From NCBI GenBank assembly GCA_032622095.1, contig CP136061.1:194686369-194750368 (forward strand): a DNA stretch of 64,000 nt. Reading direction: 5' to 3'. This DNA is from Siphonodentalium dalli. Lineage: Eukaryota > Mollusca > Scaphopoda > Gadilida > Siphonodentaliidae. Made by a program: the position numbers and the translations under genes. Below are positions 1 to 9,434 of the stretch, piece after piece. The first letter of the stretch is position 1, and each line of letters begins with the position of its first letter. The notes below the pieces were generated by a model. The model did no database searches. It had not been told where the DNA came from and worked only from the letters and a program-made list of their open reading frames with translations.

Positions 1-657
1 AACAGTCAGTGTTTGGTTGCTGTTCAAAACGAGTTCGATTCTGTCAATCACAGTGTTAGCATTTAACGTTTGCAACGTTTGTAACGGAACTACTATAGGG
101 TTGTCCAAACTCTCATGGTGAATGATAACTCTGCCAAGATCATTGTCAGCCAAATTTCCACGAGCTCTTTGAATAGTGTCCTCGAACATTGAATGTAGAT
201 TCCTGTATATGTCGATTAACTTTTTCTCTTTGTAAATTTCATCTAATTTGATCTCATATGTTCTCTGTGTTGCCAAATTGTTTCCGAAGGTTCGTTCACT
301 CCTTTTGCGAATGCTATATCCGGTTATTTGAATATCAGAACTGTCGGCTGTTTGATTGTCTGATTTTACGGCTTCATCTTGATGAGGTGTCTGTTCGTCT
401 TCTCGGTTTTGTAATCCTGATGGTCCAGCTGTACCGGGTTGTGAGTTGTTAACATCATTTTTAGGCGCATCATGTTCTCCGTATCCGATTTGGTTCGGCC
501 ATGGGTCATCTCCTGAACAAAGCGTAGATGCTTCAATTATATCTTCATCCAGTTGATAAGCTACGATAGCCTTGTCGTATTCTTCGATGTCTTGCAGAAT
601 ACATTCTATTTCATAAATTTCGTCCACTGTCAGAGGTGTCATTATTTCTTCAGCCAT
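1..657 (-). CDS. Partial ORF, Polinton/adintovirus-like polymerase N-terminal region (runs off window)
   Basis: The frame is open for 219 codons from an ATG at 657 down to base 1 and leaves the window without a stop. The start has a good context (AAAATGG). The first ~120 residues are acidic and low in complexity (D/E/Q/N/S/T rich). After a basic patch (IRKRSER) comes a helical stretch and a conserved-looking segment, RVIIHHESLDNPIVVPL, then NTVIDRIELVLNSN. From family knowledge, this kind of segment sits ahead of the B-family DNA polymerase in Polinton/Maverick and adintovirus-like elements of invertebrates. No polymerase motif lies inside the window, so the assignment is by resemblance only. 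It could also be a host gene or another mobile-element protein. The frame is intact as far as it can be seen. Confidence 0.5.
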   Translation of the reverse strand, partial: MAEEIMTPLTVDEIYEIECILQDIEEYDKAIVAYQLDEDIIEASTLCSGDDPWPNQIGYGEHDAPKNDVNNSQPGTAGPSGLQNREDEQTPHQDEAVKSDNQTADSSDIQITGYSIRKRSERTFGNNLATQRTYEIKLDEIYKEKKLIDIYRNLHSMFEDTIQRARGNLADNDLGRVIIHHESLDNPIVVPLQTLQTLNANTVIDRIELVLNSNQTLTV

Positions 658-730
658 TTTTCGACAAGTCCTGAGTAGTGATTACAACGGCGTATATTCA
701 CTATATGGAATACAGCTTAGTAATCTATAT

Positions 731-737
731 TTTTATA
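731..737 (-). promoter_or_regulatory. TATA box upstream of the edge ORF
   Basis: Reading the minus strand, TATAAAA lies about 75 bases upstream of the ATG at 657. This would place a transcription start near 705 and give a short 5' leader. The surroundings are AT-rich, so a chance match is possible. Confidence 0.3.
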
Positions 738-1205
738 CCATAAAATCCCGAACATACGCAAGCAAGGATGACGTAACATTATATAAGATTATATATATGA
801 ACGTAATGTATGAATAGGCCGATAATTGGTTTTGTACGGACGAGGCAACATTAGTTGTTTAACTGGTTATTATTACGTAATCCTGTGTTCCCCCCGCTGA
901 GAACACCTGCACATTTAACAATTGTTAATATCTATTTTTCTAAACATCGAACATGTCTGAACCTATCATTGGTACAATAGCAGTGATATAATGTTACATC
1001 ATCGGTGCTACCTGTAGTTTCGGTATATGATCGTAAGTGTGACTGGAGTGATAAGTGGTTATTACGTAATGTTGTTATAACAATGTCATCAAAGCAATTT
1101 CTATAATTGAGTGTCCTGGACGTATGCATGTTTTTGGCTAACTAATTATCGTGTGAATGACACAGTTTATCAACCTTAATTGATACTAACCCGTTTGTTC
1201 AGACA

Positions 1206-1598
1206 TTAAATCGATATGTTTTCTGAATAGCATATAACTGTGAACGGGGAAATAATATAATTCATTTGGTAAAGCAAAGGTGTGAAAGACACATTGTTAC
1301 CACCAATGTCGCGTGTGTGATTGCGTGTACAGCGAATATGACAATTCATTCTGGAGGGTTGTAATTTCACATTACAATTTTCGACCGTTAGTCTCAATAC
1401 TTCCAATAATTCACGATAATACACACCTGTCATATGGGATAGAGAGAGTGTAAAGAATAAACGCTCTTTATTATTTATGTAAAAGTAATAGTGTCTATTT
1501 TCAGGTATGACAATTATATGAACTGCGTCCGATAAAACACTGGAATGTATGCATTCATATCGATGGTCACAATGTCCAATAAAGCTATTTCTAAACAT
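1206..1598 (-). CDS. Hypothetical 130-codon ORF, same strand as edge ORF
   Basis: This is an unbroken 130-codon frame in AT-rich DNA, on the same strand and 5' of the edge ORF. The translation has mixed composition with hydrophobic/aromatic beta-like stretches (HIIVIPENRHYYFYI) and no recognisable domain. It could be a small gene of the same putative viral-type element, or chance. A second short frame (932-1129, 65 codons) lies between them and is weaker. Confidence 0.2.
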   Translation of the reverse strand: MFRNSFIGHCDHRYECIHSSVLSDAVHIIVIPENRHYYFYINNKERLFFTLSLSHMTGVYYRELLEVLRLTVENCNVKLQPSRMNCHIRCTRNHTRDIGGNNVSFTPLLYQMNYIISPFTVICYSENISI

Positions 1599-1689
1599 CG
1601 ATTAATAAATACATTGAAACATTGGTTGAACAACAAAAAATAACGAAAGATATTACACGCAAATAATTTAACATTCGACATTTTTTTAA

Positions 1690-1930
1690 TATCGAGATTA
1701 TCAGAAACCGAAAACTCGTTATAAATTTTTTATTTAAACTTTTTTTTTTAGAGAAATAATTTTGGAGGGTTTTGAAATTTTTTCTTTTTTGAAATTTTGG
1801 GGTTTTAAAATTTTTTGGAAGTTTTGGGATTTTGAAATTTTTTGGAAAAAATAATTTTTGAAATTTTTTTTTGGGTTTTTTGATATTTTGGGAATATTTT
1901 AGTACAACCAATTTTAGACCCACAAATTCT
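1690..1930. repeat. Low-complexity T/G-rich tract
   Basis: The plus strand is a degenerate repetition of TTTTGAAATTTTTT and TTTTGGG-like words with no coding sense. The open frame on the minus strand here (K/F/N/P-rich) follows from this composition. Confidence 0.7.
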
Positions 1931-1974
1931 ATTTTTAGATGTGGGGGTAACGAGGCGCATATTCTTCTCCCGTA

Positions 1975-2066
1975 CGCCGGATTCCAGACGTCAATTTGAA
2001 GCTGGACGCCGGATTCCAGGGTTAATTTGAAACTGGATGCCGGATTCCAGTGCCAATTTGAATATT
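1975..2066. repeat. ~31-bp tandem repeat, three units
   Basis: Three successive units begin with the word GCCGGATTCCAG and end with AATTTGAA-like sequence, at a period of 31-32 bases. The last unit is the most diverged. Confidence 0.65.
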
Positions 2067-2195
2067 TTAATGCCTAGGAGGGATTTCCGGACGTTTACAT
2101 GACATTTGACATGTTTTTTGGGGGGCGGTCTTCCCTAGGACCCCATTGACTCCGCCACTGGACCGTACATTATTTAATAAGCGATAAAACATGAT

Positions 2196-2415
2196 CTTCG
2201 GAGAATCGGCCCTTCGGAGTTATAGACCTTCGGAGTTATGGGCGTTCGGAGTTATAGGCCTTCGGAGTTATGGGCTTTCGGAGTTATGGGTATTCGGAGT
2301 TATGGGATTTCGGAGAATCGGGACTTCGGAGTTATGGGCTTTCGGGGAATCGGGGCGTCGGAGAATCGGAACTTCGGAGAATCGGACCTTCGGAGTTATG
2401 GGTCTTCGGAATATC
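2196..2415. repeat. 16-bp minisatellite with two unit types
   Basis: About 14 units of 16 bp occur in two versions: TTCGGAGTTATGGGCT-like and TTCGGAGAATCGGACC-like. The two versions are interspersed. The period is not a multiple of three and the units lack stops, so three overlapping frames stay open and look like repetitive proteins. They are not genes. Confidence 0.85.
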
Positions 2416-2957
2416 GCTACGTAACCCTTTGGTGTGCTATATATTTGAGTAATAAATCATCAGCAACAAGAGTCCAGACTGACAACAATCTTTTGTAGAG
2501 TCATATTTTTTTTTATAAAACTTTTACATAACCTGATATAAGGTAAGATATGACCAAGTCGTGTCCAAGTTGAAGGTCATGACTATTTAGGTAAAGTGAT
2601 TCGGGACGACTTTACACCACTCTACATTCTTTCGAATCGTTATCACCTACACCTTTTCGTTTTTTTCCAGGACAAACCCCGGACCAAAGCTAATTCTGCT
2701 CATAAAAAGTCTATATCATACTGGTGGTTGAATCAAATGGCTGCATAAGAACTTCTATGCCACGACCGGGCCTGCAAAAGCCAGATGTGCTGACTCGTCA
2801 AATGTCTCAACAGAAACAAAAAACAATATGCAGCAGCAGCAGTGTATGCCGTAAGTTGAAACGTCAGCAAGCACAAGGTAGGCAATAACAATTTTCGCCT
2901 GCCATTGGTAAGGGAGATCATCCTGTGGATAGACCACCGATAAAGCAAGTTGACCCC

Positions 2958-2976
2958 ACCCCCCCCCCCCCCCCCC
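2958..2976. repeat. Poly-C tract
   Basis: This is a long run of C inside the degraded retroelement region. Similar tracts of ten or more C or G recur near 5752, 7276, 8711, 30990, 40828, 41598, 43149, 44850, 45125, 45838 and 56143. Confidence 0.8.
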
Positions 2977-2989
2977 CTGTTCCAATATG

Positions 2990-3770
2990 CATTCTAATTT
3001 CACAAAAACCTTATATTCAACAAAGTTCAAATCACTGGTGGATAGAGGGGGGGCCAATAAGTTGTGTTGCATCTCGTGTGATTGAAGAGCTGAATTTAAC
3101 CAAGCGTGTTCAAAGGTCAAATCTCAAAGCTGTGGTCAGTATGCCAGGCGACCTCATCCACATACAGGTCAAATTTGGCTACCAATCGCAATATATGTAC
3201 CAGAATATCATTTCTTATTCTATGTCATTGAAGAATTGCAACATGAACTCATCATTGGATTTGACATTCTGCAAGAGTTTCAATGTCAGATAGACTGTGC
3301 CGAAAATTGCCTTACTCTCAGGGATATGCAAACCACATTCGGCAAGCCACAAGTATAGTCTTGGGCTTGGGCCGCACAATGCCATCTCAAGTCATCGATT
3401 GTCGGCCTCATGTGTTCCAATTCATACACAAGGAGTGAGGTCGAACAGTACAGTTCTATTTGAACCATTACCAAATATAATGGAAAATGTGAGTTAGCAG
3501 GTGCAATAGTATTATTCAATATATCAACTTCTCAACCCAACTAACGGCACTATTGAAGTAAAAGATAATCAAATATTTGGTAACATCATGTCCATTGACT
3601 CACAGCGGTAAACACATCATCTGCAGGTAGGCCTCATAACAAAGGTTATGGTATGTCATTGACTAAACACTATTTGCAGGTGGTTGCTTTTGTGTTGTCT
3701 AAGTCACAACTTTCAGTCTCCGAGAAAGTCGAACTCATTTAGAAGCTCTTTGGAACTTGTGTTTTATAAA
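2990..3770 (+). pseudogene. Decayed LTR-retrotransposon pol fragment (aspartic protease to pre-RT linker)
   Basis: Translating across frame changes gives a retropepsin-like order. SLVDRGGA (from 3032) stands where the active-site LVDTGA motif is expected. Then comes CVASRVIEELNLT, and at 3245 ELIIGFDIL, which matches the protease flap/second motif (LLGxDFL type). Downstream, SNSTVLFEPLP and GNIMSID, then LSVSEKVELI, match the linker before reverse transcriptase in Ty3/Gypsy-like pol. Frames change near 3200 and again near 3490. Stops interrupt it, the catalytic DTG is lost, and no reverse transcriptase follows. It is therefore a fossil, with class assignment inferred. Confidence 0.55.
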
Positions 3771-4400
3771 AATGTTTTTTAATTCAGACTTTTATAAAAT
3801 TTATCTTATTATGAAATTTATCTGATACATGTACGTTTACGAACTAGCCCTATTCCAAGCATCACACGAGAAGACGCGCCATAACAATAAATATATTATA
3901 AATTTGACGGCCATGGCAGAGTTATCTGAACAGATATTAAAATAAAAAATTCTTCGTATAGTTGACCAAATATCCAACCCAATGCCCGGCGGTCAAGGGT
4001 AGCATACATATATAAAAACATTATATTTTGTTTATATATTAAAATAAAAACAATTCATACATAGATCTATAGCTAACTTTATATTCAACACATAGTGAAC
4101 CCGCACTTATAATACATACAACATATATAATAACATAATATCAGAATTGACACCATTTGTGTCTTTTATAACATCTAAATTTCCGTTCATATATTATATA
4201 ATCGGTATAATTTATCAATATAATGCAAACACTTTTAGCAATTATAAAAGGTATCCGTTCATTGTATATTTCTATATACACAATTACGTACAGAGCTGTG
4301 CCGGTTTTGGCACATTCTAGCTTTTTCAATAGCTTATATAAAGCATGAATGGTGGATGTTTTAGGTAGTAAACTTGGTATCTGTCGCAAAAATTACTTAA
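3771..4400. other. AT-rich spacer, no gene seen
   Basis: This stretch is AT-rich with many stops in all frames. I see no TIR pair, tandem repeat or coding similarity. Confidence 0.5.
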
Positions 4401-5036
4401 TAGAGACCTTTCGCATCCTCACGTTTACGATTACGAATACCTATTCGTAGTCGTAAGTCTATCCGTATGGCCAAAAAGTCCTTTCGCAAAACGACTACGC
4501 GTAAGAGTTTTGACGAATACGTACCATCATTATTTCGTACCACTTTTACAACTCAAAGCGTGTGTTTGGTATACAGTCCCTTAATACTTCACTTATCGTC
4601 TCATTTGCAACAATGCGATAATCATGACCTGTTTATATTGTCAATAATTCGACCAGTCACAACGTACGACCCGGGATTCTCGTGATATATTAGGGCAATA
4701 CAGGTATAAATGCCAGGTCATATGTGGTGGAAATTCAGTTCGTTGTTATCATATGGATGACCTGATAGGCGTTATGCTGATGGGGGAAGAGCGGTTCCTA
4801 AATTTGGACCTCACATCAACCACGACGCCACCACTTCAAGACCCTTTCAGTCCGCAATTTCATTTCAACGCGATTTCTGCAGAAAGACAGTCTAGCCAGA
4901 TTATGCCACCCCCCACAATTTACGACAGAATTATCCATAATTGTCATCATTATTATGTAATATGTAGGTGCAAGGACGTGGCTAGAGGGTTTCCGTTTGG
5001 GGTGTGCACACGACTACGGGCAATAGACCAGGACCC

Positions 5037-5069
5037 ACCGGGCCGATCATGGTTGTTCGGCCCGGTGTG
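5037..5069. other. Short GC-rich hairpin
   Basis: CACCGGGCCGA pairs with TCGGCCCGGTG across a short loop. It sits inside the 2-kb TIR element, just before the ~195-bp repeats. No neighbouring gene suggests a function. Confidence 0.5.
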
Positions 5070-5079
5070 AGAAAATTGT

Positions 5080-5790
5080 GAAAACTAAACAAGAAAATCG
5101 CAAAATCCTAGCATCTAGACTGACCTCAAACTGTCCTAGTGTTGGAAATTTCAACCTCATACTCTCCCTTAGTTTGGAAATTTTCAGTCAACGATTTTAA
5201 CCAAATGTAGTAAAATATTGTTTTCTTAAACTCATTAGCAGTTTTTTATTGGCCACGGGCAGGGACCAGGACACATCGGGCGAAAGTTTTTTTTAAACGT
5301 GAACAAGAAAATCGCAAAATCCTGGCATCTAGACTAGCCTCAAGCATTCATAGAGTTGGAAATTTCCAACTGATGACAATTCCAGTGACAATTTTGACCA
5401 AATGTAGGACAATATTATTTTCTTAAATTAACTAGAAGTTTTTGACTGGCCACGGGGAGGGACCAAGACACAAGCTTTCCAAGTGTTGGAAATTTCCAAC
5501 CTGACACCCCTAAGGTTGGAAAATTTCTAACTGATGGCCATTTCAGTCCAAAATTTTTATCAAAAGAAAGAAAATATGCAAATATTGGTCCAAAAACAAT
5601 AAATTCCCCACAATAAGTTGTTTGAAAATCAAACTACAAGAACATTATCAACCTATTGTTGGTGTAAAATTTCCAACTAATGTTGTGTCAGGTATGAAAT
5701 TTCCAACTGTTGAAAATTTTGACCAAAGTTGGAGGGTGAGACACCCAACACCCCCCCCCCCCCCCGTCGCCACGTCTCTGTGTATGTGTA
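5080..5790. repeat. ~195-bp degenerate tandem repeat ending in poly-C
   Basis: The phrase TGGCCACGGG(C/G)AGGGACCA recurs at about 5251 and 5448, a period near 197. It is embedded in units that also contain TTGGAAATTTCCAACTGATG-like words and GGCCATTTCAGT. The array ends in a poly-C run near 5752. Related units occur at 44300-44870, and partial ones near 52230-52500. Confidence 0.65.
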
Positions 5791-6400
5791 TTAGGAATCA
5801 AATATCCTATCCTATCCAGGCCTATCACCTCTTTGGGTTTAGGAAATCAGACATAAGTTTGCTGTGCTCGCTGATGTGCATCACTTCTGATTTGTCCTAT
5901 CAAATCGTAACAAAGTCGACACGGTGATGTTGGTGGGTGTGCCAAATATTCTTTTAGTACCACCAAATCCATGTCAGTCGTGTATATTTGGCGACTGGTT
6001 TCATAGTGTACTTCTATATATTACTGCAAAGTGTTGTGTCGCAGCCAGCGATTACTATCCGTTGTGAATAGCGATCTTATTTCGCGGGAAGCTCGAGATT
6101 CACGACGACGAGTACAGTGATTGTCAATCTAAACAGCACACCGAGGTCGTAGCTCAATACAACTGGATGGTTTACATGATATACATATACAGTCTCGAAC
6201 GGAGTAAAGTGATATATTGCAGAAAATAAATTTCAGGTGTTATTTGAGCTTATTAGAAACCATGAAATCGTAACCGTTATTGCGGATAGTAAAATACGAC
6301 AACGATAAGAAAGTACACAAATGTTGGTGACGTAGTACCCTATCCGTATCCGTAATCGTAAACGTGAGTTTTGCGAAAGGTCTCTAATATCACATTTATA

Positions 6401-8055
6401 TGGGAGGCCGTTTTCACATTTATTAAATAATTGGACTTAGGGTGGATACACACATGCATGTAATCTCTGTAAATATCGTGTATTTGGAGTTTTACATGGA
6501 TCATACACACCGTGTAATATGTGTCCGCTGACAACCCAATCATTGCGACTGTGTTTGACCACAGTGAGTTAAACTCTGAACCGCTGAAGAGCCGTTGACT
6601 GGGACGAAGTCGTCACGCCGCTTCAAATAATTATTCGCGCGATAACTGAAATGGTCGACGTTCTGTTTAAATCATTGTCAGTATTCTATTGATGTTAATA
6701 CCAGTGATGGCCTCTTCCACAACGCAGGGGCTATGACCCCCAACATACACGGGGAGCTATATTATCCCAGAAGCTACCGAATTCACCATTGCATATTTCC
6801 TCGACGGGGGTGTGCACGCAGCACCCTGAGTACTGACACCCTGCTTTATAAATATCGTAGTCATGTCTGTCGTGTCTGTTTTCTACGAGTGGTTAATCTA
6901 ATATGCAGCAATTTATGCTATTCATATAATTATGAACATATTATACAGCTTTAAATTTGAATGCATGGTGTTGCTGTTTGTCTTCATTCGGCGAAAGGGT
7001 TGCCTAGCTACGAGTTCCCAACTACGTCACCTTTCATCTCTTGTGTTATACAGTTATACATGTATACGCAAAATTTACAACTATGGCATATTTAAGTAAA
7101 ACATATTGTAATTCTTGCCCAGATAATCCCGACTGATACATTCAATTAACTCCCTTAGTTATTGGAAGCTTTCGAGAACCAGCCCCTCCCCCAATCATGA
7201 ATTATGGTCGAAAATGTTATAATTCAAGCTTGTGACAGGTAGGAGCTTGTTCAACCTTTGGCTTGAGAAACATATATATAAATGGGGGGGGGGGGGGTGT
7301 CACTCTTTTTAATTTCAACGCTGTACCTGCATTATTTTTTGGCGCTATAATGAATATTTGCAATCCCAATTGAATTAATGTTATCACATGAGCTCGCTCT
7401 CAAATTATCAGAGAAATCTCAACAAGCCGGTATCATCCTATAAAAGAATTCTGCATATTTTATTTTTGTTTTGGATGACCCTGTTTCCAAGAAATGACAG
7501 AAACAAATCAAGTATAAAATCGACCGGCTCTAATCCACTTTTCGAAATGAATTATAACTCGTGAAAAACAGCAACATATATCAGACAAGAATTACTCATT
7601 TCGGCATCCATGAAAGAAGACATGTTTATGACTGGCCTGAAATTTCTTGATGGCAGTTTGTTTGATAATGGCTTATAACTACTCACTGGTGAAATTGACC
7701 TCTCGCGCGCAGGTGATTCATTTTGTCAATTATTGGTGTGGCCATGTAAAATACATGTATTTTACATACAGACATTACATGCATGTGTGTATCCACCCTT
7801 AATCGCAATTGAATTGCGCTTACGTACAATTAAATGCGCTTAAGCGCAATTAATTTAACATTATGTTGGGCAGCATTTGCTAAAAACTATGTAATTTCAA
7901 TTTCGCAATTGAATTGCGTTTAAGCACAATTATTGAACACTATAAACAAAACCCCCTTAATTCTTATAGAATAGTCTGCTTTCAGAAAACAACTAGCCCA
8001 ACCTAATTGAAATGCGCTTGTCCAATTATTTAATAAATGTGAAAACGGCCACCCA
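6401..8055. mobile_element. 1.65-kb TIR element of the TGGGAGG family
   Basis: The left end TGGGAGGCCGTTTTCACA is mirrored at the right end (TGTGAAAACGGCC, then ACCCA). Further inverted pairing runs inward (6435-6500 with 7740-7805, word GGTGGATACACACATGCATG). TA flanks both ends. The interior carries AATTGCGCTTAAGCGCAATT-like palindromic words near 7800-7930, a G-run at 7276 and no transposase frame. Related elements lie at 28623-29040 and probably 34134-35348. Confidence 0.7.
7800..7930. repeat. Palindromic CTTAAGCGCAATT words
   Basis: Several near-palindromic words built from AATTGCG, CTTAAG and CGCAATT are clustered here inside the TIR element. The same vocabulary fills 28660-29010, 34165-34390 and 35175-35330. 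Confidence 0.7.
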
Positions 8056-9032
8056 TACATTTAAACCTATACATACAAAATGATTGGGGATGTCCAGCGT
8101 GGAAAGTATATTTAAGAGTATTTTTTTTCTGAGTCAATACACTGATGCAGGGACAATCATTCAAAACAAACATTCCGATTTTTTCTAACATGGTAGTTTA
8201 GATATATTTTTTCGAAAATTTAATTAAAAACATTAAGGTTGATAATTTCTGATCAAATTCGGGAAGTGCAAAAGGATATTGCTCGAAGCTGGAGTGACCA
8301 TGAGAGTAACATGCATGGCGACAGGGGCTTGCTTTTCGTGGTATAGTGTTTGACCCCCAAATTCCAACAGTTAGCAATGTGTTGCATGAAACAACGATAG
8401 TTTGAATTTCAAACTGAACATAGGTTAAGATAATTAAGATGTTTTAGAATCCTTTCCTATACTTTCAGTAAACAATTTTAGACTACAATTGGTTGTTGGA
8501 TCATTCCCATTTACAACCATATGGGATACATGGTAGTAGTTTCGAACAGTTTGGAAACATGATGTACCAGTTTGAAACTTCAAACTCAGGTGTGAATACT
8601 TGCAGGAGTGGGTTGCAGTTGGAAAATTAAAGTTAGACAGCCCCAAGCTCACAAACAAACACCCACTAGCCACGACCCTGTGCATGGGGTCCGTCGATAA
8701 TTACAAGGCGGCCACCCCCCCCCCCCCCATTACAACGCCGGGTCATATAGGTCATAATTTGCTCGAAAATAGCGGAAACTAGTATCAACATTAGTTTTTC
8801 CGTCACAGGTCCCCAGAATAAGACCCACACCCCCGTAATACGGGTGGGGTCATTTTTTTTTGGTTCTGGGAACTGCGTTTTTTTCCCCTACATTTTCCAA
8901 AGATATCAGCAACAATAATGACCTATCAAAACATCTCATCTCGGATCATGTACTGCAACAACATTGCGTGTAGATCTCGTCTGGAATATTGTCATACAAA
9001 TATCAGTTATTAACCAAAGACAAACAATAGGT
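8056..9032. other. Region 3' of the GTPase-kinase gene; likely 3' UTR plus spacer
   Basis: This lies immediately downstream (minus strand) of the stop at 9033, so part should be 3' UTR. I could not find a convincing minus-strand AATAAA close to the stop. It also contains a C-run at about 8711 with GGCCACC-like sequence related to the poly-C repeat family, and a ribbon of TTTGAAACTTCAAAC-like words near 8400-8600. Confidence 0.4.
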
Positions 9033-9434
9033 TCATTCATCCTTCAATATATTGTGGTACTTCTCGAAGAATGTGGCAATGTTGAGTACCGCTGGTCGTT
9101 TGTATGGTTCAGCCTCCCAGCAGCCCCGAACCAGCTTCACGAACGAATCAGTTGGTCTGTTCTCCAAAGTCAAGGACGGTCTAACTCCTCGTTTGATTGT
9201 CTCTTCGAAAGTTCCGAACATTTGTCGTTCCATGTGTTCCGCTGCATCCATTCCGTACCACAGCTCCCATAGGACTATACCGAGACTGTATATATCAGCT
9301 CGGTGATCGTATAAACCCCTTTGGAGAAGAACTTCCGGTGCCATGTAGACTGGTGATCCAGCTATGGTCCCTGTGATGTCGCTTTTGGCTCTGGCCATTC
9401 CGACGTCAGTCAGTTTCAATACACCCTCTTGGAT
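9033..9434 (-). CDS. GTPase-kinase gene exon 10 (kinase C-lobe, stop)
   Basis: This is 402 nt of coding sequence including TGA. The acceptor is CAATAG|ATCCAA. It encodes KLTDVGMARA (DVG in place of DFG), GSPVYMAPE, DIYSLGIVLWEL (subdomain IX) and CWEAEPYKRP (subdomain XI), so the kinase fold is complete. It ends HNILKDE. Confidence 0.95.
   Translation of the reverse strand: MQEGVLKLTDVGMARAKSDITGTIAGSPVYMAPEVLLQRGLYDHRADIYSLGIVLWELWYGMDAAEHMERQMFGTFEETIKRGVRPSLTLENRPTDSFVKLVRGCWEAEPYKRPAVLNIATFFEKYHNILKDE

Larger units (their letters stand above)
4401..6386. mobile_element. 2-kb TIR element, non-autonomous
   Basis: The ends are inverted copies. The left end reads TAGAGACCTTTCGCATCC followed by CACGTTTACGATTACG. 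The right end reads the reverse complement, CGTAATCGTAAACGTGAG and GCGAAAGGTCTCTA. TA (or AAT) stands at both borders and is the likely target duplication. The interior holds a 105-codon open frame at 4753-5070 with no recognisable domain. It also holds the ~195-bp satellite described separately. No transposase signature is visible. Confidence 0.7.

Noticed and set aside
2191-2498. Repetitive proteins in three plus-strand frames
   Set aside because: They are products of the 16-bp minisatellite, with no start or splice context.
4753-5070. 105-codon frame in the 2-kb TIR element as a transposase start
   Set aside because: No transposase or DNA-binding motif is visible, and its 3' half runs into repeat sequence and a hairpin.
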